A DNA stretch of 59,261 nt. Source: Streptomyces olivaceus. Its GTDB lineage: Bacteria > Actinomycetota > Actinomycetes > Streptomycetales > Streptomycetaceae. Made by a program: the position numbers and the translations under genes. The notes under the pieces are model-generated. The model was not told the origin of the DNA, did not search any database, and was given only the letters and a program-made list of their open reading frames with translations. The stretch is taken from the NCBI RefSeq assembly GCF_000721235.1, contig NZ_JOFH01000036.1, positions 1 to 59,261 of the forward strand. The letters are read 5' to 3'. Every line of letters starts with the position of its first letter. Position 1 is the first letter of the stretch. This document shows positions 33,318 to 40,308 of this stretch, in pieces.

Positions 33318-34253
33318 TCAGTCGCCCCGAGCGATGAAGTCGACCAGGGCGGCAGCGAGGGCGCCGGGCTGTTCGTCCGGGACGAAGTGTCCCGCGTCCG
33401 GCACGACGACCCCTGCGGCGTTGCCGGCCCACGGCCTGAGGGACGACGCCATGTCGGGGATGGAGCCGTGGCTGCTGGAGATGCCGAGGACCGGCAGTGT
33501 CAGGTGCTGTCGGTCCAGGGCCGCGTGGTTCCCGCGTGCCGATGCGGCGGCGTCCCGGTAGTAGGCCAAGGATGCGCGAAGTCCGCCGTCGGCGGCGAGG
33601 GCGGCGGCGTACTGCTCGATCTCGGCGTCGTCGAAGGCGGCGGGGGAGAGGGCCTTGGCCTTCAGGAACCAGCCGACGTACTCGTGTTCGCGGCCGGTGA
33701 GCAGTGTCTCGGGCAGGCCGGGCACGAGGTGGAACGCGAAGTGCCAGGTCTTCCACGCCCGTTCGGGATCGAGTGGGACGGCGTCGGGGAGTGTGATGCC
33801 CGGGATGCCCGCGTCGACCAGTGCGACGCCGTGCAGTTGACTCTCGTACTCCAGGGCGAGGGAGAAGGCGACCCAGGCACCGATGTCGTGGGCGGCCAGC
33901 CAGTACGACGGGACTCCGAGTGCCCTCACCGCGGCGTGGACGTACGCGGCGACCGTGTGCGTGTCGTAACTGCCGTCCGGGCGTTCCGAGTGGCCCTGGC
34001 CCGGCAGGTCGATCGCGACGACGTGGTACCGGTCGGCCAGGGTGGGCATGACCTTCCGCCACGCCCACCAGGTCTGTGGGAACCCGGCGAGCAGAACGAC
34101 CGCAGGCCCGCCGTTCGACCGGCCGCCCTCCACGGCATGCAGCCGCGTGCCGCCCGCGTCGACCCAGCGGTGGGCGAAGCCGGCCAGGTCGTGCAGGGGC
34201 AGGTCCGGGACCGGGTTGCCGGAGAGGCGGGCGGTGATCGCGGGGTCAGGCAT
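33318..34253 (-). CDS. Alpha/beta hydrolase, epoxide/haloalkane hydrolase-like
   Basis: The 311-residue cytoplasmic hydrolase has a loop GFPQTWWAWRKVMPTLADRY, which is the epoxide-hydrolase HGxP-type oxyanion loop with Ala for His. The nucleophile is Asp in AAHDIGAWVAF, and the catalytic His is in PDAGHFVPDEQPG near 290. An Asp nucleophile places it with epoxide hydrolases and dehalogenases rather than esterases. A cap segment holds VPGLPETLLTGREHEYVGWF. GGAGGAAG precedes the ATG at 34253. It is divergent from the TetR at 34394 over a perfect inverted repeat, so it is the likely target of that regulator. Confidence 0.85.
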   Translation of the reverse strand: MPDPAITARLSGNPVPDLPLHDLAGFAHRWVDAGGTRLHAVEGGRSNGGPAVVLLAGFPQTWWAWRKVMPTLADRYHVVAIDLPGQGHSERPDGSYDTHTVAAYVHAAVRALGVPSYWLAAHDIGAWVAFSLALEYESQLHGVALVDAGIPGITLPDAVPLDPERAWKTWHFAFHLVPGLPETLLTGREHEYVGWFLKAKALSPAAFDDAEIEQYAAALAADGGLRASLAYYRDAAASARGNHAALDRQHLTLPVLGISSSHGSIPDMASSLRPWAGNAAGVVVPDAGHFVPDEQPGALAAALVDFIARGD

Positions 34254-34326
34254 GGTCTTCCTCCGTGGACTACGAGAACGGTGAGCAGGACGGGCACCCG
34301 AGTGCGGCCATGCGTGGAGCCTAGGC

Positions 34327-34350
34327 ATCTTGAACCATTCAGTTCAAGAT
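34327..34350. promoter_or_regulatory. TetR operator between hydrolase and regulator
   Basis: ATCTTGAAC (34327-34335) and GTTCAAGAT (34342-34350) are perfect 9-base arms around CATTCA. The site lies 74 bases from the hydrolase start and 44 bases from the TetR start, fitting joint control of the divergent pair. Confidence 0.68.
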
Positions 34351-34393
34351 AAGGTGACCGCAGACACGCGCCGGAGCGGTACGGAGGTTCGCC

Positions 34394-35005
34394 ATGGCGG
34401 GCAGGAAGCAGTTCGACACCGATACGGCACTCGATGCCGCGATGATCCAGTTCTGGCGGGCCGGCTACGCCGACACGTCGGTGGACGACCTCTCCCGGGT
34501 GACCGGGCTCAACCGCAGTTCGATCTACTCCTCCTTCGGCGACAAGGACGCGCTCTTCACCCGCTGTCTGGAGCGCTACGCGACGCGTTACGGAGCCGAG
34601 TACGAGGCCGCGCTCTCCTGTGCCGGCGAACGCCCCCTCGCAGCGGTGCGGGCCTTCTTCGCGGTCACCCTGGAGCGCGTCGCGGACCCCGGTCTGCCCG
34701 ACGGATGCCTGGTGGCCCAGTCCGCCATGGCGGCACCGGTGCTCAGTCCGAGCGTCGCCACGCGCGCGCGAGAGGCGGTCGGCTTCCAGCGGGCCCGACT
34801 GCACGCCGCGCTGAAGGCCGGCGGGCTGCACGAGGAGACGGCCGGGACCTACGCCGTCCACGTCGCGGCCGTGAACCAGTCCCTCGCCGTCATGAGCAGG
34901 GCCGGGGCGGACGCGGAGCAACTGCACGCCGTCGTGGACGTCACCCTCGACGCGCTTGCGCGGGCTCTCGAGATGGGCAACGGGGCCGCACGCGGCCCTC
35001 GATGA
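34394..35005 (+). CDS. TetR-family regulator
   Basis: The 203-residue regulator begins MAGRKQFDTDTALDAAMIQF. The helix-turn-helix is SVDDLSRVTGLNRSSIYSSF at about 31-50, with the family-typical FGDKDALF after it. The C-terminal domain belongs to the group with LPDGCLVAQSAM (TetR_C type often linked to small-molecule detoxification). GGAGG precedes the ATG. Divergent from the epoxide-hydrolase-like gene, with the operator between them. Confidence 0.88.
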   Translation: MAGRKQFDTDTALDAAMIQFWRAGYADTSVDDLSRVTGLNRSSIYSSFGDKDALFTRCLERYATRYGAEYEAALSCAGERPLAAVRAFFAVTLERVADPGLPDGCLVAQSAMAAPVLSPSVATRAREAVGFQRARLHAALKAGGLHEETAGTYAVHVAAVNQSLAVMSRAGADAEQLHAVVDVTLDALARALEMGNGAARGPR

Positions 35006-35098
35006 CCCCGAGAGGGCGCCTTCGGCGGGGCCTGAGCGCTCCAGCGTCCGGGTCGGACGCGGTCCCCATGGCTTTCCGTGTACGGGTGCGCCGGCCTG

Positions 35099-35140
35099 GT
35101 GACCGGCAGCGGTCGGGTGTGTACTATGCATTGCATGGTA
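35099..35140 (+). promoter_or_regulatory. Promoter and PadR operator at a leaderless start
   Basis: GTGACC (35099-35104) and TACTAT (35122-35127) are 17 bases apart, and transcription would begin near ATG 35135. TACTATGCA-T-TGCATGGTA (35122-35140) is an inverted repeat with eight of nine arm matches. It covers the -10 box and the start codon, resembling PadR sites with ATGCA-type arms. Confidence 0.6.
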
Positions 35141-35500
35141 GCTGGCAAAGCAAGTAACGAGCAGGAAGCCCGCAGCGTGAGCCAGCTGCGCAAGGGAGTA
35201 CTGGAGTACTGCGTTCTGGCCCTGCTGCGGGACGGGCCCCGCTACGGAGTGGAGCTGCTGGACGTCCTCGCCGGTTCGCCGGTCATGGCGACCAGCCAGG
35301 GGACGCTGTACCCGCTGCTGTCCCGCCTGCGCAGGTCCGGTCTGGCGGACACGTTCCTGATGGAGTCCGCCAGCGGTCCGTCTCGCCGGTACTACCAGTT
35401 GACCGACCAGGGGCGGCAGGCCCTTGAGGAGTTCGCCGGGCACTGGCCCGGCTTTCGCGATGCCGTCGACCGATTCCTTGTTCCTGGAGCTGAATCATGA
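35135..35500 (+). CDS. PadR-family regulator
   Basis: The 121-residue PadR-s1-type winged helix has SQLRKGVLEYCVLALLRDGP, then RYGVELLDVL, GTLYPLLSRLRRSGLV-like GTLYPLLSRLRRSGLA, and a wing with GPSRRYYQLTDQG. The short C-terminal helix is the dimer helix. No ribosome-binding site precedes ATG 35135, which lies eight bases after a good -10 box, so a leaderless message is likely; GTG 35177 would remove little of the fold. The stop overlaps the next start by four bases, coupling it to the HAAS-domain membrane protein. Confidence 0.86.
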   Translation: MVAGKASNEQEARSVSQLRKGVLEYCVLALLRDGPRYGVELLDVLAGSPVMATSQGTLYPLLSRLRRSGLADTFLMESASGPSRRYYQLTDQGRQALEEFAGHWPGFRDAVDRFLVPGAES

Positions 35501-36072
35501 GCAACGCCCTCACCCACCCGCTGGTGCGCGCCTACCTGTCCTCGGTCGAGGCGGAGGCGGCGGTGCTGTCCGACGACCGGCGTCGTGATCTGCTGGCGGA
35601 CCTGCGCGAGCACATCGAGTCCGTGCTGCCGCCGGGCTCCGGCGACGCCGCGGTCCAGGAGGAGCTGGACCGGCTCGGCACGCCCCGGGAGATCGCCGCC
35701 GCCGCGATCGCGGACGAGCCCGGCGTGCGCCCGCTGCAGCCGGAGAGCCGGGTGCGCACCGCGGTGACCCTGGCCATGATGGTGCTGTCCGCACCGTTCT
35801 GGGTCGTCGGCGTCGGCGTCGTCGTGGCCGTCCTCGCCGCCGTGCGGATCTGGCGCTCCACGGCATGGGCCGGGCAGGACAAGCGGCTGGGCATCATCTG
35901 CACGCTCTCGCCCCTGGTGGTGACGCCCGCGGTCGCCGCGCTGCTCGGCGCCGGCGGCCGTCTCGGGGCCTACGAAATCTACGGCGCCTTCCTGATCGCA
36001 GCGGTGGCCCCGCTGGCCGGAGCCGTCCGACTGGGACGCGGCGCCGCCCGCCTGCGGCCTCAAGCAGCCTGA
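35497..36072 (+). CDS. HAAS-domain membrane protein (PadR-associated)
   Basis: The 191-residue product has an N-terminal HAAS domain (about 5-75; VRAYLSSVEAEAAVLSDDRR, then LGTPREIAAAAIADE). Three to four membrane segments follow (TLAMMVLSAPFWVVGVGVVV; LGIICTLSPLVVTPAVAALL; FLIAAVAPLAGAVRLG). HAAS means heavily associated with PadR, and these pairs are common in Gram-positive bacteria, often in envelope-stress modules. It starts inside the PadR stop. The function beyond the pairing is unknown. No transporter gene follows; instead a broken DUF1963-like frame lies downstream. Confidence 0.82.
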   Translation: MSNALTHPLVRAYLSSVEAEAAVLSDDRRRDLLADLREHIESVLPPGSGDAAVQEELDRLGTPREIAAAAIADEPGVRPLQPESRVRTAVTLAMMVLSAPFWVVGVGVVVAVLAAVRIWRSTAWAGQDKRLGIICTLSPLVVTPAVAALLGAGGRLGAYEIYGAFLIAAVAPLAGAVRLGRGAARLRPQAA

Positions 36073-36121
36073 GAGGACGGGGCGTTCACCTCGGTCCGTC
36101 TCTCCCGCGGCTCGAAAGTCG

Positions 36122-36547
36122 TCCCCCGACTACGCGATCTACGACTACGACAGTCCCGGGGAGTTGGACGCCGAGTTGCGCGGAATCGGCGACCTCCGGC
36201 TCGTGCCCGGTGTGTCCCTGCCGTCCACACCGCCCGACGACGAGATGCTCGACCGGCACCCCCACGCGGAGACACTGCGGGACGTCTGGTCCGACCAGAC
36301 CGACGGCGGCGGAGACTGGCAACTCGGCGGGCACGACGCGAACTTCGACGACTACGGCGACCCGGTGGCCGGCTCCGCCCACCCGGAGGACGACGACCAC
36401 GACCGCGACTCGCACCCCGACGGCTGGGCGCTGCTCGCGCAGTGGTGCGGGTTTCCCGGGGGGATCGTGTTCTGGACCATCAGGCGCCAGGATCTCGCGG
36501 AACGCCGCTTCGACCGGGTCGAAGTCCAGATGCACGCCAACCCCTGA
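36122..36547 (+). pseudogene. DUF1963 (YwqG-like) C-terminal remnant
   Basis: The open frame lacks an ATG or GTG start; the only candidate is TTG 36164 without a ribosome-binding site. The end resembles the C-terminus of YwqG/DUF1963 proteins: QLGGHDANFDDYG in the middle and GIVFWTIRRQDLAERRFDRV at the end. Full-length members are about twice as long. The codons before 36122 stay open back to the HAAS gene stop but read as unrelated. The call is an N-terminally truncated remnant; a functional short form starting at TTG cannot be excluded. Confidence 0.5.
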
Positions 36548-36652
36548 ACCCGGCGGGCGTCCGCCGGCTTCAGGGGCAGTGGCCGGGCGTGCGGCGCGGA
36601 CACCCGGCCTCGGCTCGGGGACCCGGCACGTCGTCCGGGCCCCCGGGGCGGG

Positions 36653-37132
36653 TCAGGTCACTGCGGTGATCGAGCGGCCCGCCCAGTCCGGAGCCGGTTC
36701 GGTCAGCTCCGTGAAGCGGTCCCGGACCGCGTCGGGGAACCCGGTCGCCCGGCCCACCCGCTGGTCGACATGGACCGCGAGCAGTTCCGTCGTCGCGACC
36801 GGCGCCGCCTCGGGCGCCGGCTCCGACTCCGGGTCGGGCACCACGTACATCTCGTGCGCGAAGCGCGCCTTGCGCGCCGCCGCTCCCCACACGCGCGTGC
36901 GGATGACCAGGTGGGCGCCCTCGGGCACGTCCTGGAGGTAGCGGAGGTGGGACTCGACCGTGTAGAGGGAGCAGCCCGTGGACTCGCGGTAGCCGGAGTC
37001 CAGGCCCGTCTCGATCATCAGCGCGTCCGTGGCGTGGCCGAAGACGAGGACGTAGAAGGCCTCGCTCATGTGGCCGTTGTAGTCGATCCACTCAGGGCGG
37101 ACCGTGCCGCGGAACAGCGGGAGCCGCTTCAT
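36653..37132 (-). CDS. Thioesterase, probable betainyl-CoA thioesterase
   Basis: The 159-residue hot-dog-fold thioesterase has the family opening with RPEWIDYNGHMSEAFYVLVF (Asp of the 4-hydroxybenzoyl-CoA thioesterase group) and the stretch ESHLRYLQDVPEGAHLVIRT. In carnitine catabolism of Pseudomonas the matching gene (cdhB) releases glycine betaine from betainyl-CoA. Here the gene overlaps the stop of the carnitine-dehydrogenase-like gene by four bases, and a BKACE gene lies upstream, which supports the same job. The C-terminal part is somewhat longer than minimal hot-dog enzymes. Confidence 0.82.
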   Translation of the reverse strand: MKRLPLFRGTVRPEWIDYNGHMSEAFYVLVFGHATDALMIETGLDSGYRESTGCSLYTVESHLRYLQDVPEGAHLVIRTRVWGAAARKARFAHEMYVVPDPESEPAPEAAPVATTELLAVHVDQRVGRATGFPDAVRDRFTELTEPAPDWAGRSITAVT

Positions 37133-38085
37133 CGGGAGTCCCCCTCGCGGTCCAGGCGGCCGGTGGCGCGCAGCACCTCCACGACGCCCCGGTCGCGTTC
37201 GGCCACCAGGTCGGCGATGGAGCGGCCGTCCGCCGCCTCGTCGCAGCCCGCCACCACCGCGTCGTACAACTGCTTGTCCAGCTCCGGCGCTTCGAGGCGC
37301 GTCCACGGCGACTTCAGGGACGGGCCGAAGTGGTCCAGCATGTGCGCCATGCCGCCCTCGCCGCCCGCGAGCGCGAACGTCAGCATCGGCCCCATCACCG
37401 CCCAGCGCAGCCCGGGACCCTCGGTGATGGACAGGTCGATGTCCCGGACCGTCGCCTCGCCGTTCGCGACCATGTGCAGCGCCTCGCGCCACAGGGCCTC
37501 CTGGAGGCGGTTCGCGATGAAGCCCGGAACCTCGTTGTCCATCGCGATGACGGACTTGCCCGCGATCTCGTAGAAGCGGGAGGCCCAGGCGACCGCCGAC
37601 GCGTCGGTGTGCTCGCCGCCGACGACCTCGACCAGCGGGACGAGGTAGGGCGGGTTGAACGGATGGCCGACGACCAGGCGCGACGGGTCGGCGGCCGCCG
37701 TCTGCATGTCGGTCATGGGATAGCCGGAAGTCGAGGAGGCGATGACGACGCCGGCGGGTGTCGCGGCGTCCAGGCGGGCCAGCAGCTCACGCTTCAGATC
37801 GAGCTTCTCGGGCGCGCTCTCCTGAACGAAATCCGCCTCGGACACCGCCTGTTCCAGGGTGTCGGTCACGGTGAGCCGGTCGGGCGACGCGCCGTCGGCC
37901 AGGCCGAGCGAGATGAGCGTCGGCCACGCGGCGTCGACCAGGCGGCGCACTTTCCGCCCGGCGTCGGGCGCCGGGTCCCAGGCCGTCACGTCATAGCCGC
38001 GCGCCAGGAAGTGGGCGACCCAGCCGCCGCCGATGACTCCGGCGCCGACGCAGGCGACGCGGCGGACGTTCTCGGGTGAGGTCAT
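37129..38085 (-). CDS. cdhA: L-carnitine dehydrogenase (3-hydroxyacyl-CoA dehydrogenase family)
   Basis: The 318-residue NAD-dependent dehydrogenase has GAGVIGGGW (about 14-22) as the nucleotide loop and STSGYPMTDMQ, then VVGHPFNPPYLVPLVEVVGG with the catalytic His of the family. The C-terminal domain has EVPGFIANRLQEALWREALH and GPGLRWAVMGPMLTFALAGG, characteristic of carnitine dehydrogenase rather than fatty-acid enzymes. The reaction is oxidation of L-carnitine to 3-dehydrocarnitine. It starts 28 bases after the BKACE stop and overlaps the thioesterase start, completing a three-step route to glycine betaine. Confidence 0.87.
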   Translation of the reverse strand: MTSPENVRRVACVGAGVIGGGWVAHFLARGYDVTAWDPAPDAGRKVRRLVDAAWPTLISLGLADGASPDRLTVTDTLEQAVSEADFVQESAPEKLDLKRELLARLDAATPAGVVIASSTSGYPMTDMQTAAADPSRLVVGHPFNPPYLVPLVEVVGGEHTDASAVAWASRFYEIAGKSVIAMDNEVPGFIANRLQEALWREALHMVANGEATVRDIDLSITEGPGLRWAVMGPMLTFALAGGEGGMAHMLDHFGPSLKSPWTRLEAPELDKQLYDAVVAGCDEAADGRSIADLVAERDRGVVEVLRATGRLDREGDSR

Positions 38086-38112
38086 GAGAGGGATCCTTCG
38101 TCGTCGAGGGGG

Positions 38113-39006
38113 CTACTGGCGGGGCTTGAGACCGAGGGTGGCGCGGGCCTCGTCCGGGGTCGCGACGCGGGCGCCGATCGACTCGGTGATGGCCACGGCC
38201 CGCTCGACGAGCTGGGCGTTGGTCGCCTTGTTGCCCTTGCCGAGATACAGGTTGTCCTCCAGGCCCACGCGGACGTGGCCGCCGAGCAGGATCGACTGCG
38301 CGACCCACGGCATCTGCATCCGGCCGAGCGCGAAGCTCGCCCAACGGGCGCCGTCCGGCAGCATGTTGACCATCGACTGGAGCACTCCGGGGTCGGCGGG
38401 CGCGCCCCACGGGATGCCCATGCACAGCTGGAACACGGTCGGGTCGTCGAGCAGGCCCTCCGCGAGCAACTGCTTGGCGAACCAGAGCTGGCCCGTGTCG
38501 AAGATCTCCAACTCGGGCCGCACGCCCAGCTCCTGGATGCGCCGGGCGCCCGTGCGCAGCATGTCGGGCGTCGAGACGTAGAGGTTCGAGCCGTCGCCGA
38601 AGTTGAGCGAGCCGCAGTCCAGCGTGCAGATGTCGGGCAGCAGGTCCTCGACGTGCGGAAGGCGCTCCAGACCGCTGACGAGGTCCGTGCCGGGCAGGTG
38701 GGTGAGCGGGTCGTCCGGGTCGATGACCAGGTCGCCGCCCATGCCGGCGGTGAGGTTGATGACGACGTCGGTGCCGGTCTCCTTGACGCGCTCGACGACC
38801 TCCCGGTACAGCTTCGGGTCGCGGGACGGGGCTCCGGTCTCCGGGTCGCGTACGTGGATGTGGACGACGGCCGCTCCGGCGCCGGCCGCCTCCACGGCGC
38901 TCTTCGCGATCTGCTCCGGGGTGACGGGGACGTGGGGGCTCTTGCGGACGGTGTCGCCGGCGCCGGTGAGCGCGCAGGTGATGATGACGTTCTCGGTCAG
39001 GGGCAT
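38113..39006 (-). CDS. BKACE-family beta-keto acid cleavage enzyme, probable dehydrocarnitine cleavage
   Basis: The 297-residue zinc enzyme of the DUF849/BKACE family condenses a beta-keto acid with acetyl-CoA to give acetoacetate plus a new CoA ester. Metal-binding [10 protein letters not shown] is near residue 50, [14 protein letters not shown] lies mid-protein, and [20 protein letters not shown] near 240 is the family C-terminal signature with a further ligand. Next to carnitine dehydrogenase and a thioesterase, the substrate should be 3-dehydrocarnitine, giving betainyl-CoA (the role of cdhC in Pseudomonas). GGGAGGC precedes the ATG. It is the first gene of the operon. Confidence 0.87.
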   Translation of the reverse strand: MPLTENVIITCALTGAGDTVRKSPHVPVTPEQIAKSAVEAAGAGAAVVHIHVRDPETGAPSRDPKLYREVVERVKETGTDVVINLTAGMGGDLVIDPDDPLTHLPGTDLVSGLERLPHVEDLLPDICTLDCGSLNFGDGSNLYVSTPDMLRTGARRIQELGVRPELEIFDTGQLWFAKQLLAEGLLDDPTVFQLCMGIPWGAPADPGVLQSMVNMLPDGARWASFALGRMQMPWVAQSILLGGHVRVGLEDNLYLGKGNKATNAQLVERAVAITESIGARVATPDEARATLGLKPRQ

Positions 39007-39033
39007 GCGGGGGCCTCCCGGAGTCTGGCCGCT

Positions 39034-39047
39034 CCCACCGTGGTGGG
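39034..39047. promoter_or_regulatory. Inverted repeat upstream of the carnitine operon
   Basis: CCCACC-GT-GGTGGG is a perfect palindrome 27 bases before the BKACE start and after the regulator stop. It could be an operator or part of a terminator for the regulator gene. The flanking 39060-39160 region holds short repeats of TGTGGCGGTCGGG. Confidence 0.35.
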
Positions 39048-39172
39048 GGTGCGGGTGCGGTGCGGGCGGGTGCGGTACTTCTGTGGCGGTCGGGCCGAGT
39101 GCTGTGGCGGTCGGGCGCCGACGGGTACGGCGGTCGGGCGCCGGCTCGTGCGGCAGCCGGGGGTGTTCGGGG

Positions 39173-40030
39173 TCAGGGGGCCAGGATGGTGTGGGTGACG
39201 TGGGTGGTCAGCGCCGCGTGCATCGCGTCCGCGGCAGTGGCGGACTCCGGCCCGCTCACCGAGAGGACGTGCGTCGCCAGGCCGTCGATCAGCGCGGTCA
39301 GCGTCAGTGCCGCCGCCCGCGGATCCGACCCGGCGCGGAACACGCCCTGTTCGACACCCCTGCGTACGACGTCGGCGACGGTCTCCCGCCACTGCCGGTA
39401 GTACTCGGAGTGCAGCCGGCCCACCGCAGTGGAGCGCGCGGCCTCGGCCCACAGGTCGAGCCACACCGCCCACTGGCGGCGCTGCTGCGCGGTGCGCGGC
39501 GTCTGCAGTGCGATGAGCTGGTGCAGCTCCGCCGCCGCGTCGTCCGCCTCGGCGAGACGGGCGGCGCGGCGCGCGGTGTCCTCGTCCATGCACCAGCGCA
39601 CGGCCGCCTCCAGGAGTTCGGCGCGACCCGGGAAGTGGTAGTGGATCGCGGCGCTGCTGGTGGCGCAGGCGCGGGCGATGTCGGCGACCCGCACCGCGTG
39701 GAAGCCGTGCTCCGCGATCAGCCGGACCGTCTCCCGGACGATCTGCAGCGGCCGACCGCCCTCCAGGCCGGCGGTCGGCGCCGCGGCCTGCTCACGGGTC
39801 CGGCCGCCGAGCAGCCGGCCCACGTCGACCCGGCCCTCGTCGGCGATCCGCGCCAACTCGGCGGCCGTGAAACGGCGGGTGCCGCTCAGGGAACGCGAGA
39901 GCTTGGACGGATCCATGACGACCCGGCGCGCGAACTCGCGCTGACTGACGCCCGCGGCCGCGATCACCTCGCGGACGCGGGCGGCGGTGTCGGCGGTCGG
40001 TGCGCCGTCGAGGGCGTCGTCGGTTTCCAC
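39173..40030 (-). CDS. XRE-TetR fusion regulator of the carnitine operon
   Basis: The 285-residue protein carries two DNA-binding domains. Residues about 15-75 form an XRE helix-turn-helix ([20 protein letters not shown], then [19 protein letters not shown]). Residues about 92-140 form a TetR helix-turn-helix ([20 protein letters not shown], then [14 protein letters not shown]). The rest is a TetR ligand domain of the BetI-like type ([20 protein letters not shown]). BetI senses choline-related compounds, so a carnitine or betaine ligand is reasonable. It lies directly upstream of the three carnitine genes on the same strand, with about 165 bases between. Fusions of these two domain types occur in actinomycetes but are uncommon. 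Confidence 0.85.
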   Translation of the reverse strand: METDDALDGAPTADTAARVREVIAAAGVSQREFARRVVMDPSKLSRSLSGTRRFTAAELARIADEGRVDVGRLLGGRTREQAAAPTAGLEGGRPLQIVRETVRLIAEHGFHAVRVADIARACATSSAAIHYHFPGRAELLEAAVRWCMDEDTARRAARLAEADDAAAELHQLIALQTPRTAQQRRQWAVWLDLWAEAARSTAVGRLHSEYYRQWRETVADVVRRGVEQGVFRAGSDPRAAALTLTALIDGLATHVLSVSGPESATAADAMHAALTTHVTHTILAP

Positions 40031-40106
40031 GGGCCACGACCCTAGGCGCGTGTTGCGAAAAACTCAACACTGACGAAGCGATTGAGGAAGAAGATGCAGG
40101 TAGAAC

Positions 40107-40154
40107 GGGTGATTGAGCTGCTGACTGTCACGCCAGTCAGCAGCTCAACCACCC
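40107..40154. repeat. Long inverted repeat, 21-base arms
   Basis: Bases 40107-40127 and 40134-40154 are reverse complements with one mismatch (at 40111/40150), around the spacer TCACGC. The inner 15 bases of each arm, TTGAGCTGCTGACTG and its complement, match exactly. It lies between the divergent XRE-TetR gene (start 40030) and the ABC exporter (start 40309), with no T-tract. It may be an operator, an attenuator in the exporter leader, or a stem-loop insertion. Confidence 0.75.
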
Positions 40155-40308
40155 TCGTCACTCTGGAGTAGCCCTTCCCCTGTCGCCTTCCGAGGTCGCA
40201 CCGTGCTCCGGAAGCAAGGTGTCCGGTTATCGCCGGTCCGCGTTAAATGCCTGGACCGAACGCGTCGCCCTTCGGGAAACTTCCTGCTTCCGAACCACCG
40301 GGAGTGTG

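Noticed and set aside
39060..39160. Short repeats resembling a CRISPR or tandem array
   Set aside because: Units of TGTGGCGGTCGGG are few, uneven and without spacers, so they are ordinary GC-rich slippage.
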